Source: Pelagovum pacificum (GTDB taxonomy: Bacteria > Pseudomonadota > Alphaproteobacteria > Rhodobacterales > Rhodobacteraceae). Taken from it: 64,000 nucleotides of DNA. Made by a program: the position numbers and the translations under genes. The notes beneath the pieces are model-generated. The model searched no databases. It was not told where the DNA came from and saw only the letters and a list, made by a program, of their open reading frames with translations. Positions 54,078 to 63,833 of this stretch are shown here, piece after piece; position 1 is the stretch's first letter; the number at the start of each line of letters is the position of its first letter. The stretch lies in assembly GCF_016134045.1 (NCBI RefSeq), contig NZ_CP065915.1, positions 3,166,501-3,230,500 on the forward strand. The letters are read 5' to 3'.

Positions 54078-55598
54078 ATGGCTGGGGACATTTCTCGAAG
54101 AGCGTTTCTGAGCGCGATCGCGGCGGCTGCCGGACAGGCGGCGCTGGCGGATGCACCGCTCACATCGCTGCGCCCGCAGGGACGACCGTCCGCTGACGGA
54201 CAAGTGTCGGACTTCGATCCGGGCGCCACTGCGCCGGTCGCGCGTCCGTCGCTCGAACAGATCGTGGCCGACAGCCGGGTGACCGGTAGCGTATCGCTGT
54301 CCGTTTCCGACCTGTCGTCGGGCGAAGAACTCGAGTCCCTCGAAGGGGAATCCGGCCTCCCGCCAGCGTCGGTGACCAAGTCGCTCACTGCCGTCTACGC
54401 ACTCGAGCATCTTGGCCCTGACCACCGGTTCGCGACGCGCCTGCTGGCGACCGCGCCAGTCGTGGACGGCACCCTCGACGGGGACCTGATCCTCGCCGGA
54501 AGCGGCAATCCCACCTTGGCGACGGACGACCTGGCGACGCTGGCCGCCGACCTGAAGGCGGCGGGGGTGCTGGAGGTCACGGGGCGTTTCCTCGTCTACG
54601 GCAATGCCCTGCCCTACGAGGACGAAATCGATCCCGGTCAGCTCGACCACCTCGGCTACAATCCGGCTGTGTCGGGGCTGAATTTGAATTACAACCGTGT
54701 CCACTTCGAATGGGCGCGGCAGGGCAGCGACTACACGGTCGGTCTCGACGCCCGCAGCGATACGCTCCGCCCGACGGTGTCGACCGCGCGGATGACGGTC
54801 GTGGACCGGGGGTCGCCCGTCTATACCTACACGACTTCGAACGACATCGATGAATGGACAGTCGCACGCTCTCAGTTGGGCGATGGCGGTTCCCGCTGGC
54901 TGCCGGTGCGCCAGCCCGCGCTCTATGCCGGCGACGTGTTCCGGACCCTCGCGCGCAGCCACGGCATCCTGCTGTCCGACGCCCAAAAGGTCATGGAACT
55001 GCCCGAGGGCACGGAACTGGCCCGGCACGAGAGCGAGCCACTGGTCGACATCCTCGAAGACATGTTGCGCTGGTCGACCAACCTGACCGCGGAAGTCGTC
55101 GGCCTCGCTGCGACTGCCGCCTCCTCCGGTCGCCCTGAGACGATCGAAGCATCCGCGCAGGCGATGAGCGGCTGGCTGGAGCGGTCGTTCGGCGTCGCGA
55201 GCAGCTTCGTCGATCACTCCGGCCTCGGCGACGAGAACCGAATCTCCGCAATCGAGATGGTGAAATACCTGACCGCCGACGGCGTGAAGGAGCGGCTCTA
55301 CCCGATCCTGAAGGTCCACGACCTGAAGGATGACGAAGGCGCGCCGATCCAGAACTATCCGGCCGATGTCCGTGCGAAGACGGGCACGCTGAACTTCGTC
55401 AGCGCGCTTGCCGGGTACATCACGACGGCGGAGGGCAACGACCTCGCCTTCGCAATCTTCTGCGGCGATATGGAGCGTCGGGAAGCATCGAAGTTGACCA
55501 ACGACGAAATTCCCGAAGGCTCCCGGTACTTCAATGGCACCGCAAAGGGGCTGCAGCAGGATCTGCTGCAGCGCTGGGGCCTGATCTATTCAGGCTGA
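54078..55598 (+). CDS. dacB: D-alanyl-D-alanine carboxypeptidase/endopeptidase (PBP4)
   Basis: A 506-residue penicillin-binding protein of the PBP4 class that trims peptidoglycan peptides in the periplasm. The serine motif is PASVTK (S98, K101), the second motif is STNLTAE, and the third is AKTGTLNF. The N-terminus has SRRAF before a hydrophobic stretch (LSAIAAAAGQAALA), which looks like a twin-arginine-type export signal. A GTG at 54069 is an alternative start three codons earlier. It stands alone after a long gap. Confidence 0.94.
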   Translation: MAGDISRRAFLSAIAAAAGQAALADAPLTSLRPQGRPSADGQVSDFDPGATAPVARPSLEQIVADSRVTGSVSLSVSDLSSGEELESLEGESGLPPASVTKSLTAVYALEHLGPDHRFATRLLATAPVVDGTLDGDLILAGSGNPTLATDDLATLAADLKAAGVLEVTGRFLVYGNALPYEDEIDPGQLDHLGYNPAVSGLNLNYNRVHFEWARQGSDYTVGLDARSDTLRPTVSTARMTVVDRGSPVYTYTTSNDIDEWTVARSQLGDGGSRWLPVRQPALYAGDVFRTLARSHGILLSDAQKVMELPEGTELARHESEPLVDILEDMLRWSTNLTAEVVGLAATAASSGRPETIEASAQAMSGWLERSFGVASSFVDHSGLGDENRISAIEMVKYLTADGVKERLYPILKVHDLKDDEGAPIQNYPADVRAKTGTLNFVSALAGYITTAEGNDLAFAIFCGDMERREASKLTNDEIPEGSRYFNGTAKGLQQDLLQRWGLIYSG

Positions 55599-55604
55599 AA
55601 ACGC

Positions 55605-55796
55605 TCAGACCTTGGCGCGGTCGCCGCGCGGGCCGAAGATCAGCCAAGCGATGAAGCCAAGCACCGGCAACACTACGATCGCGAGTGTCCAGATCAGCTT
55701 CGACAGGGTCGACGCGCTGGACGTCAGCACGTTGAAGATGGCGTAGATGTCGGCGACCAGAACAATGGCGCCGAAGAAGCCCAATTCTGCAGTCAT
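55605..55796 (-). CDS. Small PLD nuclease N-terminal-like membrane protein
   Basis: A 63-residue protein with two membrane helices (about 5-24 and 32-53) and the ending GFIAWLIFGPRGDRAKV. This is the PLDc_N pattern, found at the N-terminus of cardiolipin synthases and as free small proteins. Here it stands alone without a phospholipase domain. It is convergent with dacB, only seven bases away. Confidence 0.88.
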   Translation of the reverse strand: MTAELGFFGAIVLVADIYAIFNVLTSSASTLSKLIWTLAIVVLPVLGFIAWLIFGPRGDRAKV

Positions 55797-55862
55797 GTGT
55801 TTCGTCCTTTCGAAGTCTCAGTCGAAAGGTGAACAACGTCGCCTGACACAAGGTTCCGCGGG

Positions 55863-56282
55863 CTAGAGCGTCATCCAGCGTGCCCGCGCCCCGCGTTCGA
55901 TCGCGGCGGCGTGGAGCCGGTCGAGACCCAGCTCATAGCGGATTTCCTCGAGAATGCGCTGCTCGGTCTGGCCGACGACACCGTCCACCGCGGCGACGTC
56001 GCAGGCGAGCGCGTAGGCTGTTTCGAACAGTTTTTCCGGCAGCGAGCCGCGAACGAGACCGAACAGAGCGTCGAGCCCGTCTTCCTGTTCCAGCAGGTCG
56101 AACACCATCGAGGCCACGCGTTGAAGGTTGTCGGTATCGTAATCGGCGAAGACCGGCAGGTGGTTGATCTGGTTGGTGATCTCGAGAAGTTCCGCCGTGC
56201 GGATGTTCTCGTCCGAGGCGGAAGTCACCATCATCACGGCGACAAGGCAGTCCTGGGCCGACAGGGAAGTCGTATCGTCCAT
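55863..56282 (-). CDS. TerB family tellurite resistance protein
   Basis: A helical cytoplasmic protein of the TerB fold (139 residues from the ATG at 56282, 143 from 56294). Matching segments are LSAQDCLVAVMMVTSASDE, the acidic helix ITNQINHLPVF and YALACDVAAVDGVVGQTEQ with E/D residues expected to bind metal. TerB proteins are linked to metal-dependent stress responses; the stand-alone copies of Rhodobacteraceae have no proven role. I prefer 56282 because GGATGA is well spaced from it. Confidence 0.88.
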   Translation of the reverse strand: MDDTTSLSAQDCLVAVMMVTSASDENIRTAELLEITNQINHLPVFADYDTDNLQRVASMVFDLLEQEDGLDALFGLVRGSLPEKLFETAYALACDVAAVDGVVGQTEQRILEEIRYELGLDRLHAAAIERGARARWMTL

Positions 56283-56380
56283 GTGAGAAGTCATCCTTTG
56301 CTGTCCGGGACTACTTATTGACGCGCTGAGCCTGTCGCAATAGGAGGTCTTCCGCCCTCCTGACCCTTTAGGTGAAACCC

Positions 56381-57967
56381 ATGTCCGATCTGCGTGACGC
56401 CGCGATGACTTCCAAAGCCTGGCCCTTCGAAGAAGCGCGCCGGCTGCTCAAGCGCTACGAGTCCGACAAGGAAAAGAAGGGCTACGTGCTGTTCGAGACG
56501 GGCTACGGCCCCTCTGGCCTGCCCCACATCGGGACCTTCGGCGAGGTGCTGCGCACCACGATGATCCGCCGCGCGTTCGAGGTGATCTCGGATGTGCCGA
56601 CGCGGCTCATCTGTTTCTCCGACGACCTCGACGGAATGCGCAAGGTGCCCGAGAACGTCCCGAACCCCGACGCGCTGCGCGAGCATCTGCAGAAGCCGCT
56701 GACTTCCGTGCCCGATCCGTTCGGCACGCATGACAGCTTCGGCCACCACAACAACGCGATGCTGCGCCGTTTCCTCGACACTTTCGGGTTCGAGTACGAG
56801 TTCTACTCGGCGACCGAGTTCTACGGCGACGGCAAGTTCGACGAGGTGCTGAAGCGCGCCTGTGAACGTTACGACGACGTGATGGCGGTCATGCTGAAGT
56901 CGCTGCGCGAAGAGCGGCGGCAGACCTACTCCATCTTCCTGCCGATCCACCCCGAGACCGGCCGCGTCCTGTATGTGCCCATGAAGTCCGTCGATCCGGT
57001 GAATCATACCATCACTTTCGACGACGAGGATGGCCGCGAGTGGACCCTGCCTGTCACCGGCGGCAACGTTAAGCTTCAGTGGAAGCCCGACTTCGGCGCC
57101 CGCTGGGCCGCGCTCGGCGTCGATTTCGAGATGTACGGCAAGGACCACTCGACCAACACGCCGATCTACGACCGCATCTGCGAGATCCTCGGTGGTCGCA
57201 AACCGGAGCATTTCACCTACGAGCTGTTCCTCGACGACAGCGGGCACAAGATCTCCAAGTCCTCCGGCAATGGTCTCTCGATCGACGAGTGGCTGACCTA
57301 CGCCAGCACCGAGAGCCTGAGTTACTACATGTTCCTCAAGCCGAAGACGGCGAAGCGTCTGCATTTCGACGTGATCCCGAAGGCGGTGGACGAGTATCAC
57401 CAGCAGCTGCGCGCCTATGCCGATCAGGACGCGACGCAACGGATGGCAAACCCGGTGTTCCACATCCACGGCCACAACGTGCCGGCCTCGACCATGGTTG
57501 TCAGTTTCTCGATGCTGCTGAACCTCGCCTCCGTCGCCGGGGCCGAGGACAAGGAGCAGCTCTGGGGCTTCATCCGGCGCTATGCGCCCGAGGCCTCGTC
57601 GGAGAACAACCCCGACCTCGACCAGGCCGCGGGCTTTGCCGTGCGCTACTACAACGACTTCGTGAAGCCGACGAAGACCTATCGCCTGCCCGACGACCGG
57701 GAGCGTGCCGCGCTCGTCGACCTGCGCGACCGGCTTGCGGTGTGGGACGGCGGGCTCGACGCGGAAGAACTGCAGAGCATGGTCTTCGCCGTCGGCAAGG
57801 CGCACGAGTTCGAGCCGCTGCGCGCGTGGTTCTCGACGCTGTACGAAGTGCTGCTCGGCGCGAGCCAAGGGCCGCGCTTCGGCGGGTTCATCGCGCTCTA
57901 CGGCGTGGACGAGACGGTCGCGCTGATCGACGCCGCACTCGAGGGCAAGCTCGCTCAGGCCGCCTGA
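56381..57967 (+). CDS. lysS: Lysyl-tRNA synthetase, class I
   Basis: A 528-residue class I lysyl-tRNA synthetase, the form found in archaea, spirochaetes and some alphaproteobacteria, rather than the common class II enzyme. The HIGH-like motif is PHIGTFGE, and the KMSKS motif appears as [24 protein letters not shown] and [16 protein letters not shown] support the class. The ATG at 56381 has AGGTGAA upstream; a GTG three codons earlier is possible. The last 13 bases overlap the end of the CHAD gene on the other strand. Confidence 0.97.
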   Translation: MSDLRDAAMTSKAWPFEEARRLLKRYESDKEKKGYVLFETGYGPSGLPHIGTFGEVLRTTMIRRAFEVISDVPTRLICFSDDLDGMRKVPENVPNPDALREHLQKPLTSVPDPFGTHDSFGHHNNAMLRRFLDTFGFEYEFYSATEFYGDGKFDEVLKRACERYDDVMAVMLKSLREERRQTYSIFLPIHPETGRVLYVPMKSVDPVNHTITFDDEDGREWTLPVTGGNVKLQWKPDFGARWAALGVDFEMYGKDHSTNTPIYDRICEILGGRKPEHFTYELFLDDSGHKISKSSGNGLSIDEWLTYASTESLSYYMFLKPKTAKRLHFDVIPKAVDEYHQQLRAYADQDATQRMANPVFHIHGHNVPASTMVVSFSMLLNLASVAGAEDKEQLWGFIRRYAPEASSENNPDLDQAAGFAVRYYNDFVKPTKTYRLPDDRERAALVDLRDRLAVWDGGLDAEELQSMVFAVGKAHEFEPLRAWFSTLYEVLLGASQGPRFGGFIALYGVDETVALIDAALEGKLAQAA

Positions 57968-58848
57968 GCGTCGCGCAGCTCCCACCAGGTCTGCCAGCGG
58001 CCGACGAGCGCTTTGGGCTTGTCGGCCAGCAGCCTCTGCCCCAGGGGCAGGGCGATCGCTTCGAGGCGGTCCCGTTCGTCCGACAACAGCGACGACATGG
58101 CCTTGCGGTCCTTGTCGGGCAGCGAAAGCTCTTCGAGGTGCGCGTCCAGCACATCGAGGTCATGCCGGTCGCCCAGTATCCGGGCGAGCTGCTTCGCCGC
58201 GCGCTGATGGACGTCAAAGAAGCCGGGCCACGTCGGTGACAGCAGTCGCGCGTGGTAACGGTGGTATTTCACGCGCTTGCGCCACTCATGCAGGGTTTCA
58301 CCGTTCGGTTCGTCGAGCGCGCGCTTGAGCCCCTTGCGCGCTCGTTTGTAGGTGAGCATCAGTCCCGGCTCCATCGCCTCCCAGCCATCTGCCTCCAGCG
58401 TCCAGTCCGGCAGGGCCGAGCGGACGGTTTCAAGCGCGGTGAGCAGAGTCGTGAAGCGGTCCCAGGTTTCCGGATCGGTTAGCAGCAGGCGTCGCCGTTC
58501 GACCAGGTCCTTGCGTGCCTCGGTGAGGTCGACGCCGGCCTCGCGGGCGGCGGGTTCTATTCCGTCTAGCGCTTCCAGTACCGCGACCGCGTCACGGTAG
58601 TCCGCGACAAGCCGGGTGTTGTCGCGCAAATACCGGTTCTCGGTCTGGTAGCCGGGGAACGACGACCGCACCAGCCGCAGAAGCGCGCGCAGCTTCTTGA
58701 TCCGCTTGCGGGCGTCATGCACCGCCTCGTCCGGATCATCTTCGGGCATGTCCCGAAGGGCATCTATCGCAGAGCCGACCTGATCGGTCGCGATGCGCCG
58801 GAACAGCGTGCCGACGCTGTGGTCGGTGGTTGCGATCTTGTATGTCAT
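57955..58848 (-). CDS. CHAD domain protein
   Basis: A 297-residue helical protein with the two-bundle CHAD fold that binds polyphosphate or inorganic phosphate through conserved histidines and basic residues. Signature segments are [50 protein letters not shown] and [10 protein letters not shown]. The start MTYKIATT at 58848 is chosen by family pattern; the long open frame upstream is antisense to the next gene. No CYTH domain is attached. It may sit on polyphosphate granules. Confidence 0.93.
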   Translation of the reverse strand: MTYKIATTDHSVGTLFRRIATDQVGSAIDALRDMPEDDPDEAVHDARKRIKKLRALLRLVRSSFPGYQTENRYLRDNTRLVADYRDAVAVLEALDGIEPAAREAGVDLTEARKDLVERRRLLLTDPETWDRFTTLLTALETVRSALPDWTLEADGWEAMEPGLMLTYKRARKGLKRALDEPNGETLHEWRKRVKYHRYHARLLSPTWPGFFDVHQRAAKQLARILGDRHDLDVLDAHLEELSLPDKDRKAMSSLLSDERDRLEAIALPLGQRLLADKPKALVGRWQTWWELRDAQAA

Positions 58849-58945
58849 GGACAGGCAACCGCGCCGGCCGCCAATCGTTCCGCTGGGTAAATGAAACCAT
58901 TCCGCGGCGTCATCCGTATCTCCGATGTCAGACAAGGAGACCCCC

Positions 58946-59350
58946 ATGCGAATGTTCCTTACGCTCGTCGTGCTTTGCGTCCTCGCAATGCCCGCCTTCG
59001 CCCAGGACGATGAAGCGGAGATCCGGGGCGTCATCACCGACCAGCTACAGGCCTTCAACGATCGGGACATCGACGAGGCATGGACCCATGCCAGCCCTAT
59101 GATCCAAGGGCTGTTCGGCTCTCCGTCCAACTTCGGGATGATGGTCGAGAACGGCTACCCGATGGTCTGGACAAACCGGGACCCGCGTTTCACCCAGCTC
59201 GATGAGCTTGGCGACCGGATGCGGCAGCGGGTCATCATCGAGGATTCTGACGGCGTCATCCACGCGCTGGAATACGTGATGATCGAAACGGAAAGCGGCT
59301 GGAAGATCGACGGCGTATCGCTGGTGCCTGCGCCCGACGTCGGCGCCTGA
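58946..59350 (+). CDS. DUF4864 secreted protein
   Basis: A 134-residue protein with a signal peptide (MFLTLVVLCVLAMPAFAQ) and a SnoaL-like fold: the DUF4864 pattern ITDQLQAFNDRDIDEAWTHA, MVENGYPMVW and RVIIEDSDGVIHALEYVMI. The ATG at 58946 has AAGGAGACCC upstream. Function is unknown; such small cone-shaped domains bind small molecules. It is divergent from the CHAD gene with about 100 bases between starts. Confidence 0.9.
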   Translation: MRMFLTLVVLCVLAMPAFAQDDEAEIRGVITDQLQAFNDRDIDEAWTHASPMIQGLFGSPSNFGMMVENGYPMVWTNRDPRFTQLDELGDRMRQRVIIEDSDGVIHALEYVMIETESGWKIDGVSLVPAPDVGA

Positions 59351-59444
59351 GGCGCAACGCCCGCCGTCACGGTGGGCTCAGGCCGCCTCAACCCTAACCG
59401 GTTACCCCTGCCCCGCGCTGAGACAAGCGGGGAAAGGGACCGGA

Positions 59445-61733
59445 ATGAACAAGGCGATCACCGAGGGACTGGTCTTCATGCCGCCGCCCTTCTCGGGCGG
59501 GCTCGACGTCTGGTCGGCGGGCGACGGGATCCCCGGCTCCGACACCTATGACATCATCCCCAACGGCATCTACGTCGCCGCGGATTCGACCTTCGCCGGC
59601 TGTCTCGAGGTCCTAAAGACGGAGACGGTGGCCAAGGTCCGCTACACCGGGGAGACGCAGATCCTGCCGGGCTGCTACCTTCAGATCCGCGCAAAGGTGA
59701 AAGCCGTCAGCGGCCCCCTGCCCGCCGTTCGCATCGCCGGATGGGCCGGCAAGCCGAACGGCGCGCACCTTGGCGGCGTGACCGAGGTGGGCCCTTCGAC
59801 CCAACTGACAGACTACGGCGAGGTCGTGGAAGTGACGGCCATCGTCGGGACCGGCGACCGGCAGGGGGTCGACATGGTCTGGACCGGCGCGGCCTACGGG
59901 CACTTCGGGATCGACATCACCGGCCCGAACTCGGCCGTCGTTCGGGTGGACGACATCGAGATCGAGGATGTCACCGGCTATTTCTTGCGCGACCTCATGG
60001 CGATCGTGGACGTGCGCGACTATGGTGCGAAGGGTGACGGGTCGACCGACGACAGCGCCGCGTTCGAGGCGGCGGATGCCGACGCCGGCGACCGCACGGT
60101 GCACGTCCCCGCCGGCACATATTTCCTGAACAACCACGTCACGATGGAAAGCCGCGTGTCCTTTGAAGGCACGATCGCCATGCCTGCCGACAAGCGATTT
60201 ATCCTGCAGAAGAACTTCGATTTCGACGCCTACTACCAGGCCTTCAAGAACGAGGAACTGGCCTTCCGCAAAGCCTACCAGGCGCTGCTGAACGCCGCCG
60301 ACCATGAAAGCCTTGACCTTTGCGGGCGACGGATTGCGGTGTTCTCGCCCATCGACATGCAGGCGGCCGAAGGAGAGAAGACCAGCTTCGCCCAGCGCAG
60401 GGTGATCCGTAACGGCCAGATCCTCGCCGCCTCCACCGGCGACTGGGACGATATCACTGTCACGGCACAGGCGAGCTATTCGGCATCGAACAACCTCAAG
60501 CTCACCAACGTGCAGAACATTTCCGCGATCCCGGTCGGCAGTCTCGTCACCGGCAACGGCGTCGGCAGGGAAGTCTATGTTGCCGGGCGCGACATCGCCA
60601 ACAAAACGCTGACGCTGAACACCCAGCTCTTCGACGCCGCCGGCACGCAGACCTTCACCTTCCGGCGCTTCCGCTACATCCTCGACTTCTCTGGCTACGA
60701 CAGCCTCAGCCTGTTCTCGCTCGATGATATCGAGTTCCAGTGCCAGGGCCTGTCGAGCGCCATCATGCTGGCGCGGGGTGGGCTGACCTTCCACGTGCGG
60801 GACTGCTTCATCACCCGCCCCAAGGACCGGGGCATCACCTCGCCCAGCCGGGGGTGCCAGGGCCTGCAGGTCGACCGGTGCCAGTTCCTGTCCGACGAGA
60901 GCGGCAAGACCGTCAGCCAGCGCAAGAGCATCTGCCTGAACGCCGCCGCCAACGACGTGAAGCTGCGCCAGAACCGCGTGGTACATTTCAAGCACTTCGC
61001 GATCCTCGGTGGGACCGGCTCGCTCATCGAGGGGAACCACTACTTCCACGGCGACGGCACGACGAACGGGATCCGCAAGGGCGGGATCATCTTCACCTCG
61101 CCCAACCTGCAGTCGATCATCACCGGCAACTACATCGACAACAATTTCATCGAGCTCACGAACGAGCACGACGCGACGCCGGACTTCGGCAACCAGTATT
61201 CCTTCGGCGGGCTGACGATCACGGGCAACACGTTCGTCGTCATCGACGTCGCTCCGTGGTTCAACTGGCTGGTCATCAAGCCCTACGGCTCGGGTCACTT
61301 CATCCACGGGCTGTCGGTCACCGGAAACTCCTTCCGGACACTGAACTGCACGATCGACCGGATCGAGTCGGTGGACACGACTTACGCGGACCTGAACTTC
61401 AGCCGGATGCGCAACGTGGAATTCCGGGGCAACACCTATCACGGCGTGACGGACGAGACGCTGAACCCGGTGAGCGTCACACACACTCAGCACACCGCCG
61501 CGAGGCACTGGAACGTCGGGGCCTACGACTACCTGCCCTTCGGCGGGCGGCCTCGCGTGATCGAAAGCGTGGTCGCCGAAGACGGGCTGAAGAACGGATC
61601 GGGCTCGGAGCGATTTCCGGGCTTCTACGTGCGGCCCGACCACGAACCGTCGAACAAGAAGTTCCGCATCACGTGGAGCGAGAACGTGAAGGGCCGCGTG
61701 CGCTGCATGGTCAGGATGGACAACCCGATCTGA
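59445..61733 (+). CDS. Right-handed beta-helix protein, pectate-lyase-3/GH28-related
   Basis: A 762-residue protein. After an N-terminal beta-sandwich-like region of about 180 residues, the pectate-lyase-3 entry motif appears (VDVRDYGAKGDGSTDDSAAF, then HVPAGTYFLN). Short parallel-helix coils follow over about 420-680 (GLQVDRCQFLSDESG, LIEGNHYFHG, GLSVTGNSFRT). There is no N-terminal signal peptide: it begins MNKAITEGLVFMPPPF. It may be exported by a type I system, work inside the cell, or act as a tailspike-like polysaccharide-binding protein. The start has GGAAAGGGACCGG upstream. No partner genes are adjacent. Confidence 0.87.
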   Translation: MNKAITEGLVFMPPPFSGGLDVWSAGDGIPGSDTYDIIPNGIYVAADSTFAGCLEVLKTETVAKVRYTGETQILPGCYLQIRAKVKAVSGPLPAVRIAGWAGKPNGAHLGGVTEVGPSTQLTDYGEVVEVTAIVGTGDRQGVDMVWTGAAYGHFGIDITGPNSAVVRVDDIEIEDVTGYFLRDLMAIVDVRDYGAKGDGSTDDSAAFEAADADAGDRTVHVPAGTYFLNNHVTMESRVSFEGTIAMPADKRFILQKNFDFDAYYQAFKNEELAFRKAYQALLNAADHESLDLCGRRIAVFSPIDMQAAEGEKTSFAQRRVIRNGQILAASTGDWDDITVTAQASYSASNNLKLTNVQNISAIPVGSLVTGNGVGREVYVAGRDIANKTLTLNTQLFDAAGTQTFTFRRFRYILDFSGYDSLSLFSLDDIEFQCQGLSSAIMLARGGLTFHVRDCFITRPKDRGITSPSRGCQGLQVDRCQFLSDESGKTVSQRKSICLNAAANDVKLRQNRVVHFKHFAILGGTGSLIEGNHYFHGDGTTNGIRKGGIIFTSPNLQSIITGNYIDNNFIELTNEHDATPDFGNQYSFGGLTITGNTFVVIDVAPWFNWLVIKPYGSGHFIHGLSVTGNSFRTLNCTIDRIESVDTTYADLNFSRMRNVEFRGNTYHGVTDETLNPVSVTHTQHTAARHWNVGAYDYLPFGGRPRVIESVVAEDGLKNGSGSERFPGFYVRPDHEPSNKKFRITWSENVKGRVRCMVRMDNPI

Positions 61734-61751
61734 GCTCTGACGCCGGGACGG

Positions 61752-62771
61752 GTGCGCATCGAGCGCGCACCCTACGGAAAACCGCGCCCTCTCCCCTCGA
61801 GGGCGAGGCGACCTCACGCCCGGCAACTGCCCGGATTTCGGGCACTTGTCACCGAACCCGGCAACCCGGCACGCCTCTTCTCTGGTATCCTCGTCGCCGC
61901 CGGGCCAAGGTCGGGCAAGAAGACGAGGAGCCCGAAGATCTACGCCCGCCGCCCTCCCGTAGCGCCAAGCCGACCACAACCGCCCCGCACTCGGGGCGAA
62001 GGCCGCGTGACGGCCCGTGCCGACGGCTCCGGGCGCTCGCGGATTGGCGAACTCTACCAGTCCGGCTCCATGAAACTGCTGTTTCCCCGCCCCTCCGCCA
62101 CGGCGCTGGAGGCGGTCGCCCTGAATACCTCGGGCGGGCTGACCGGTGGGGACCGGCTGTCGCTGGAGATCGGAACCGAACCCGGTGCGGCGCTGACCTT
62201 TTCCACACAAGCGGCCGAGCGCGCCTATGCCAGCACCGGCGATGTGCCGGCGCAGATGACGACATCGATCCACCTCGCTGGAGGCTCCCGCCTCGACTGG
62301 CTGCCGCAGGAGACGATCCTGTTCGACCGCGCCCGCCTGTCGCGCCGCCTGACGGTGGAGATGGCGTGCGACGCCCGGCTGACACTGGTCGAGCCCGTCA
62401 TCCTCGGGCGGGTCGCAATGGGTGAACGCTGCGGCGACGTCGCGTTCCGAGACAGCTGGGACATCCGGCGGGACGGGAAACTGATCTATGCTGACCGCAC
62501 CCGGCTCGACGGTGACGTCAGCGCCCTGCTCGCCCGCACGGGCGCGGGTGCGGGCGCTTACGCGACGCTGGTTCACGTCGCCCCCGATGCCGAACGCCAC
62601 CTCGCCCCGCTGCGCGCGACGCTGCCGGCACCGTCCGGCGTTTCGCTCTTGCGCGACGGCGTGCTGGTGGCAAGGTTGTTAACCGAAGACGGGTTCGCCC
62701 TGCGCAGCCTCATCGTTCCGGCGATCGAGCGGCTGACGGACGGCCCGGTGCCGAAAGTATGGAGGCTCTGA
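61752..62771 (+). CDS. ureD: Urease accessory protein UreD
   Basis: UreD helps load nickel into apo-urease with UreF and UreG. The conserved part starts near residue 77 ([11 protein letters not shown]) and includes [58 protein letters not shown] and LYADRTRL-like sequence. The only canonical starts in frame are the ATG at 61752 and a GTG at 62007. The first would add about 75 low-complexity residues read through a REP-like palindrome, the second would cut into the conserved part. The function is clear, the start is not. UreA follows after four bases. Confidence 0.85.
   Translation: MRIERAPYGKPRPLPSRARRPHARQLPGFRALVTEPGNPARLFSGILVAAGPRSGKKTRSPKIYARRPPVAPSRPQPPRTRGEGRVTARADGSGRSRIGELYQSGSMKLLFPRPSATALEAVALNTSGGLTGGDRLSLEIGTEPGAALTFSTQAAERAYASTGDVPAQMTTSIHLAGGSRLDWLPQETILFDRARLSRRLTVEMACDARLTLVEPVILGRVAMGERCGDVAFRDSWDIRRDGKLIYADRTRLDGDVSALLARTGAGAGAYATLVHVAPDAERHLAPLRATLPAPSGVSLLRDGVLVARLLTEDGFALRSLIVPAIERLTDGPVPKVWRL
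61785..61805. repeat. Degenerate REP-like palindrome, copy 4
   Basis: CGCCCTC (61785-61791) and GAGGGCG (61799-61805) flank TCCCCTC. The core CCCTCTCCCCTC matches the repeats at 35893 and 44999. It lies just before or inside the doubtful N-terminus of ureD. Confidence 0.5.
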
Positions 62772-62775
62772 CGAC

Positions 62776-63078
62776 ATGCAGCTGACCCCGCGCGAGAAGG
62801 ACAAGCTCCTCGTCGCAATGGCCGCCGAGGTCGCCCGGAAACGGCGCGAACGCGGCGTGAAGCTCAACCATCCCGAAGCGATCGCGCTGATCACCGATGC
62901 CGTCGTCGAAGGCGCTCGGGACGGCCGGACGGTCGCCGAGATGATGCAGGCGGGTGCGGCGGTGCTGACCCGTGCCGACGTGATGGAAGGCGTGGCCGAG
63001 ATGATCCACGAGGTGCAGGTCGAAGCGACGTTCCCGGACGGAACGAAGCTTGTGACGGTGCACGATCCCATTCGCTGA
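62776..63078 (+). CDS. ureA: Urease subunit gamma
   Basis: The 100-residue gamma subunit is the smallest chain of the nickel urease complex. The sequence follows the family from end to end: [51 protein letters not shown] and the C-terminal [16 protein letters not shown]. It is four bases after the ureD stop and 57 bases before ureB. Confidence 0.98.
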   Translation: MQLTPREKDKLLVAMAAEVARKRRERGVKLNHPEAIALITDAVVEGARDGRTVAEMMQAGAAVLTRADVMEGVAEMIHEVQVEATFPDGTKLVTVHDPIR

Positions 63079-63135
63079 CAAAGACTTGCGCGCCCCGGTA
63101 GCGGGCGCAGACGGACGGACAGAGGAAGTATGGCG

Positions 63136-63804
63136 ATGATCCCAGGCGAAATCATTCCCGCGGATGGCGACATCCAGCTGAACCCGGACCGAAAGGCGAT
63201 CACCCTGATGGTTGCCAACACCGGCGACCGTCCCGTGCAGGTCGGCAGCCACTTCCATTTCCACGAGACGAACCCGGCGCTCGACTTCGACCGGGACGCG
63301 GCGCGGGGCATGCGGCTCGACATCGCGGCGGGCACCGCCGTCCGGTTCGAACCCGGCCAGCGGCGCGAAGTGTCGCTGATCCCGCTGGCGGGAGAGCGCA
63401 AGGTCTACGGCTTCAACCAGAAGATCATGGGTCCACTCGCGCTGGCGTTCGCGCTGCTGCTCGGCGTGCCGGACGGCTCCGCGGCAGAGGAGCTCGACTG
63501 CAGCGACGGCGGTACCACGCAGATGGAGATGAACGCCTGTTCGCAGCGCGACTACGAAGCGGCGGACGTGAAGCTGAACGAGGCGTGGGGCGAGGCGATC
63601 GAAACCGCCCGGACTTTTGGCTACGACGACAAATTGCTCACCGCCCAGCGCGCGTGGATCACCTACCGCGACGCGGCGTGCGAGGCCGAGGCGGCGACGT
63701 TCGAGGGCGGCTCGATGGCGCCACTCGTCCGCAACAGCTGCCTCGCTCGACTGACCGAAACACGAACGGAAGACCTGACGATTTTCAATGAACTAGACGG
63801 ATAA
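63136..63804 (+). CDS. ureB: Urease subunit beta fused in frame to an LprI/DUF1311 domain
   Basis: Residues 1-101 are a complete urease beta subunit ([62 protein letters not shown]). Instead of the usual stop, the frame continues through a hydrophobic stretch ([18 protein letters not shown], about 102-119) into a domain of about 100 residues with the LprI/DUF1311 pattern: [20 protein letters not shown] and [19 protein letters not shown]. The methionine M98 (ATG at 63427) could start a separate secreted protein, because the stretch after it looks like a signal peptide. GAGGA lies nine bases before the ATG at 63136; the ATG at 63130 is too close to it. Confidence 0.9.
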   Translation: MIPGEIIPADGDIQLNPDRKAITLMVANTGDRPVQVGSHFHFHETNPALDFDRDAARGMRLDIAAGTAVRFEPGQRREVSLIPLAGERKVYGFNQKIMGPLALAFALLLGVPDGSAAEELDCSDGGTTQMEMNACSQRDYEAADVKLNEAWGEAIETARTFGYDDKLLTAQRAWITYRDAACEAEAATFEGGSMAPLVRNSCLARLTETRTEDLTIFNELDG

Positions 63805-63833
63805 CCAACCGCAAACCCCGGGGGACCAAGGCC

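Noticed and set aside
59445..61733. Prophage remnant suggested by a tailspike-like protein
   Set aside because: No phage structural, lysis or integrase genes lie nearby; neighbours are DUF4864 and urease genes.
59613..62600. A 995-codon open frame on the minus strand opposite the beta-helix gene and ureD
   Set aside because: It is the antisense shadow of GC-rich coding sequence; its translation has no family motif, while the plus strand has clear UreD and pectate-lyase-3 motifs.
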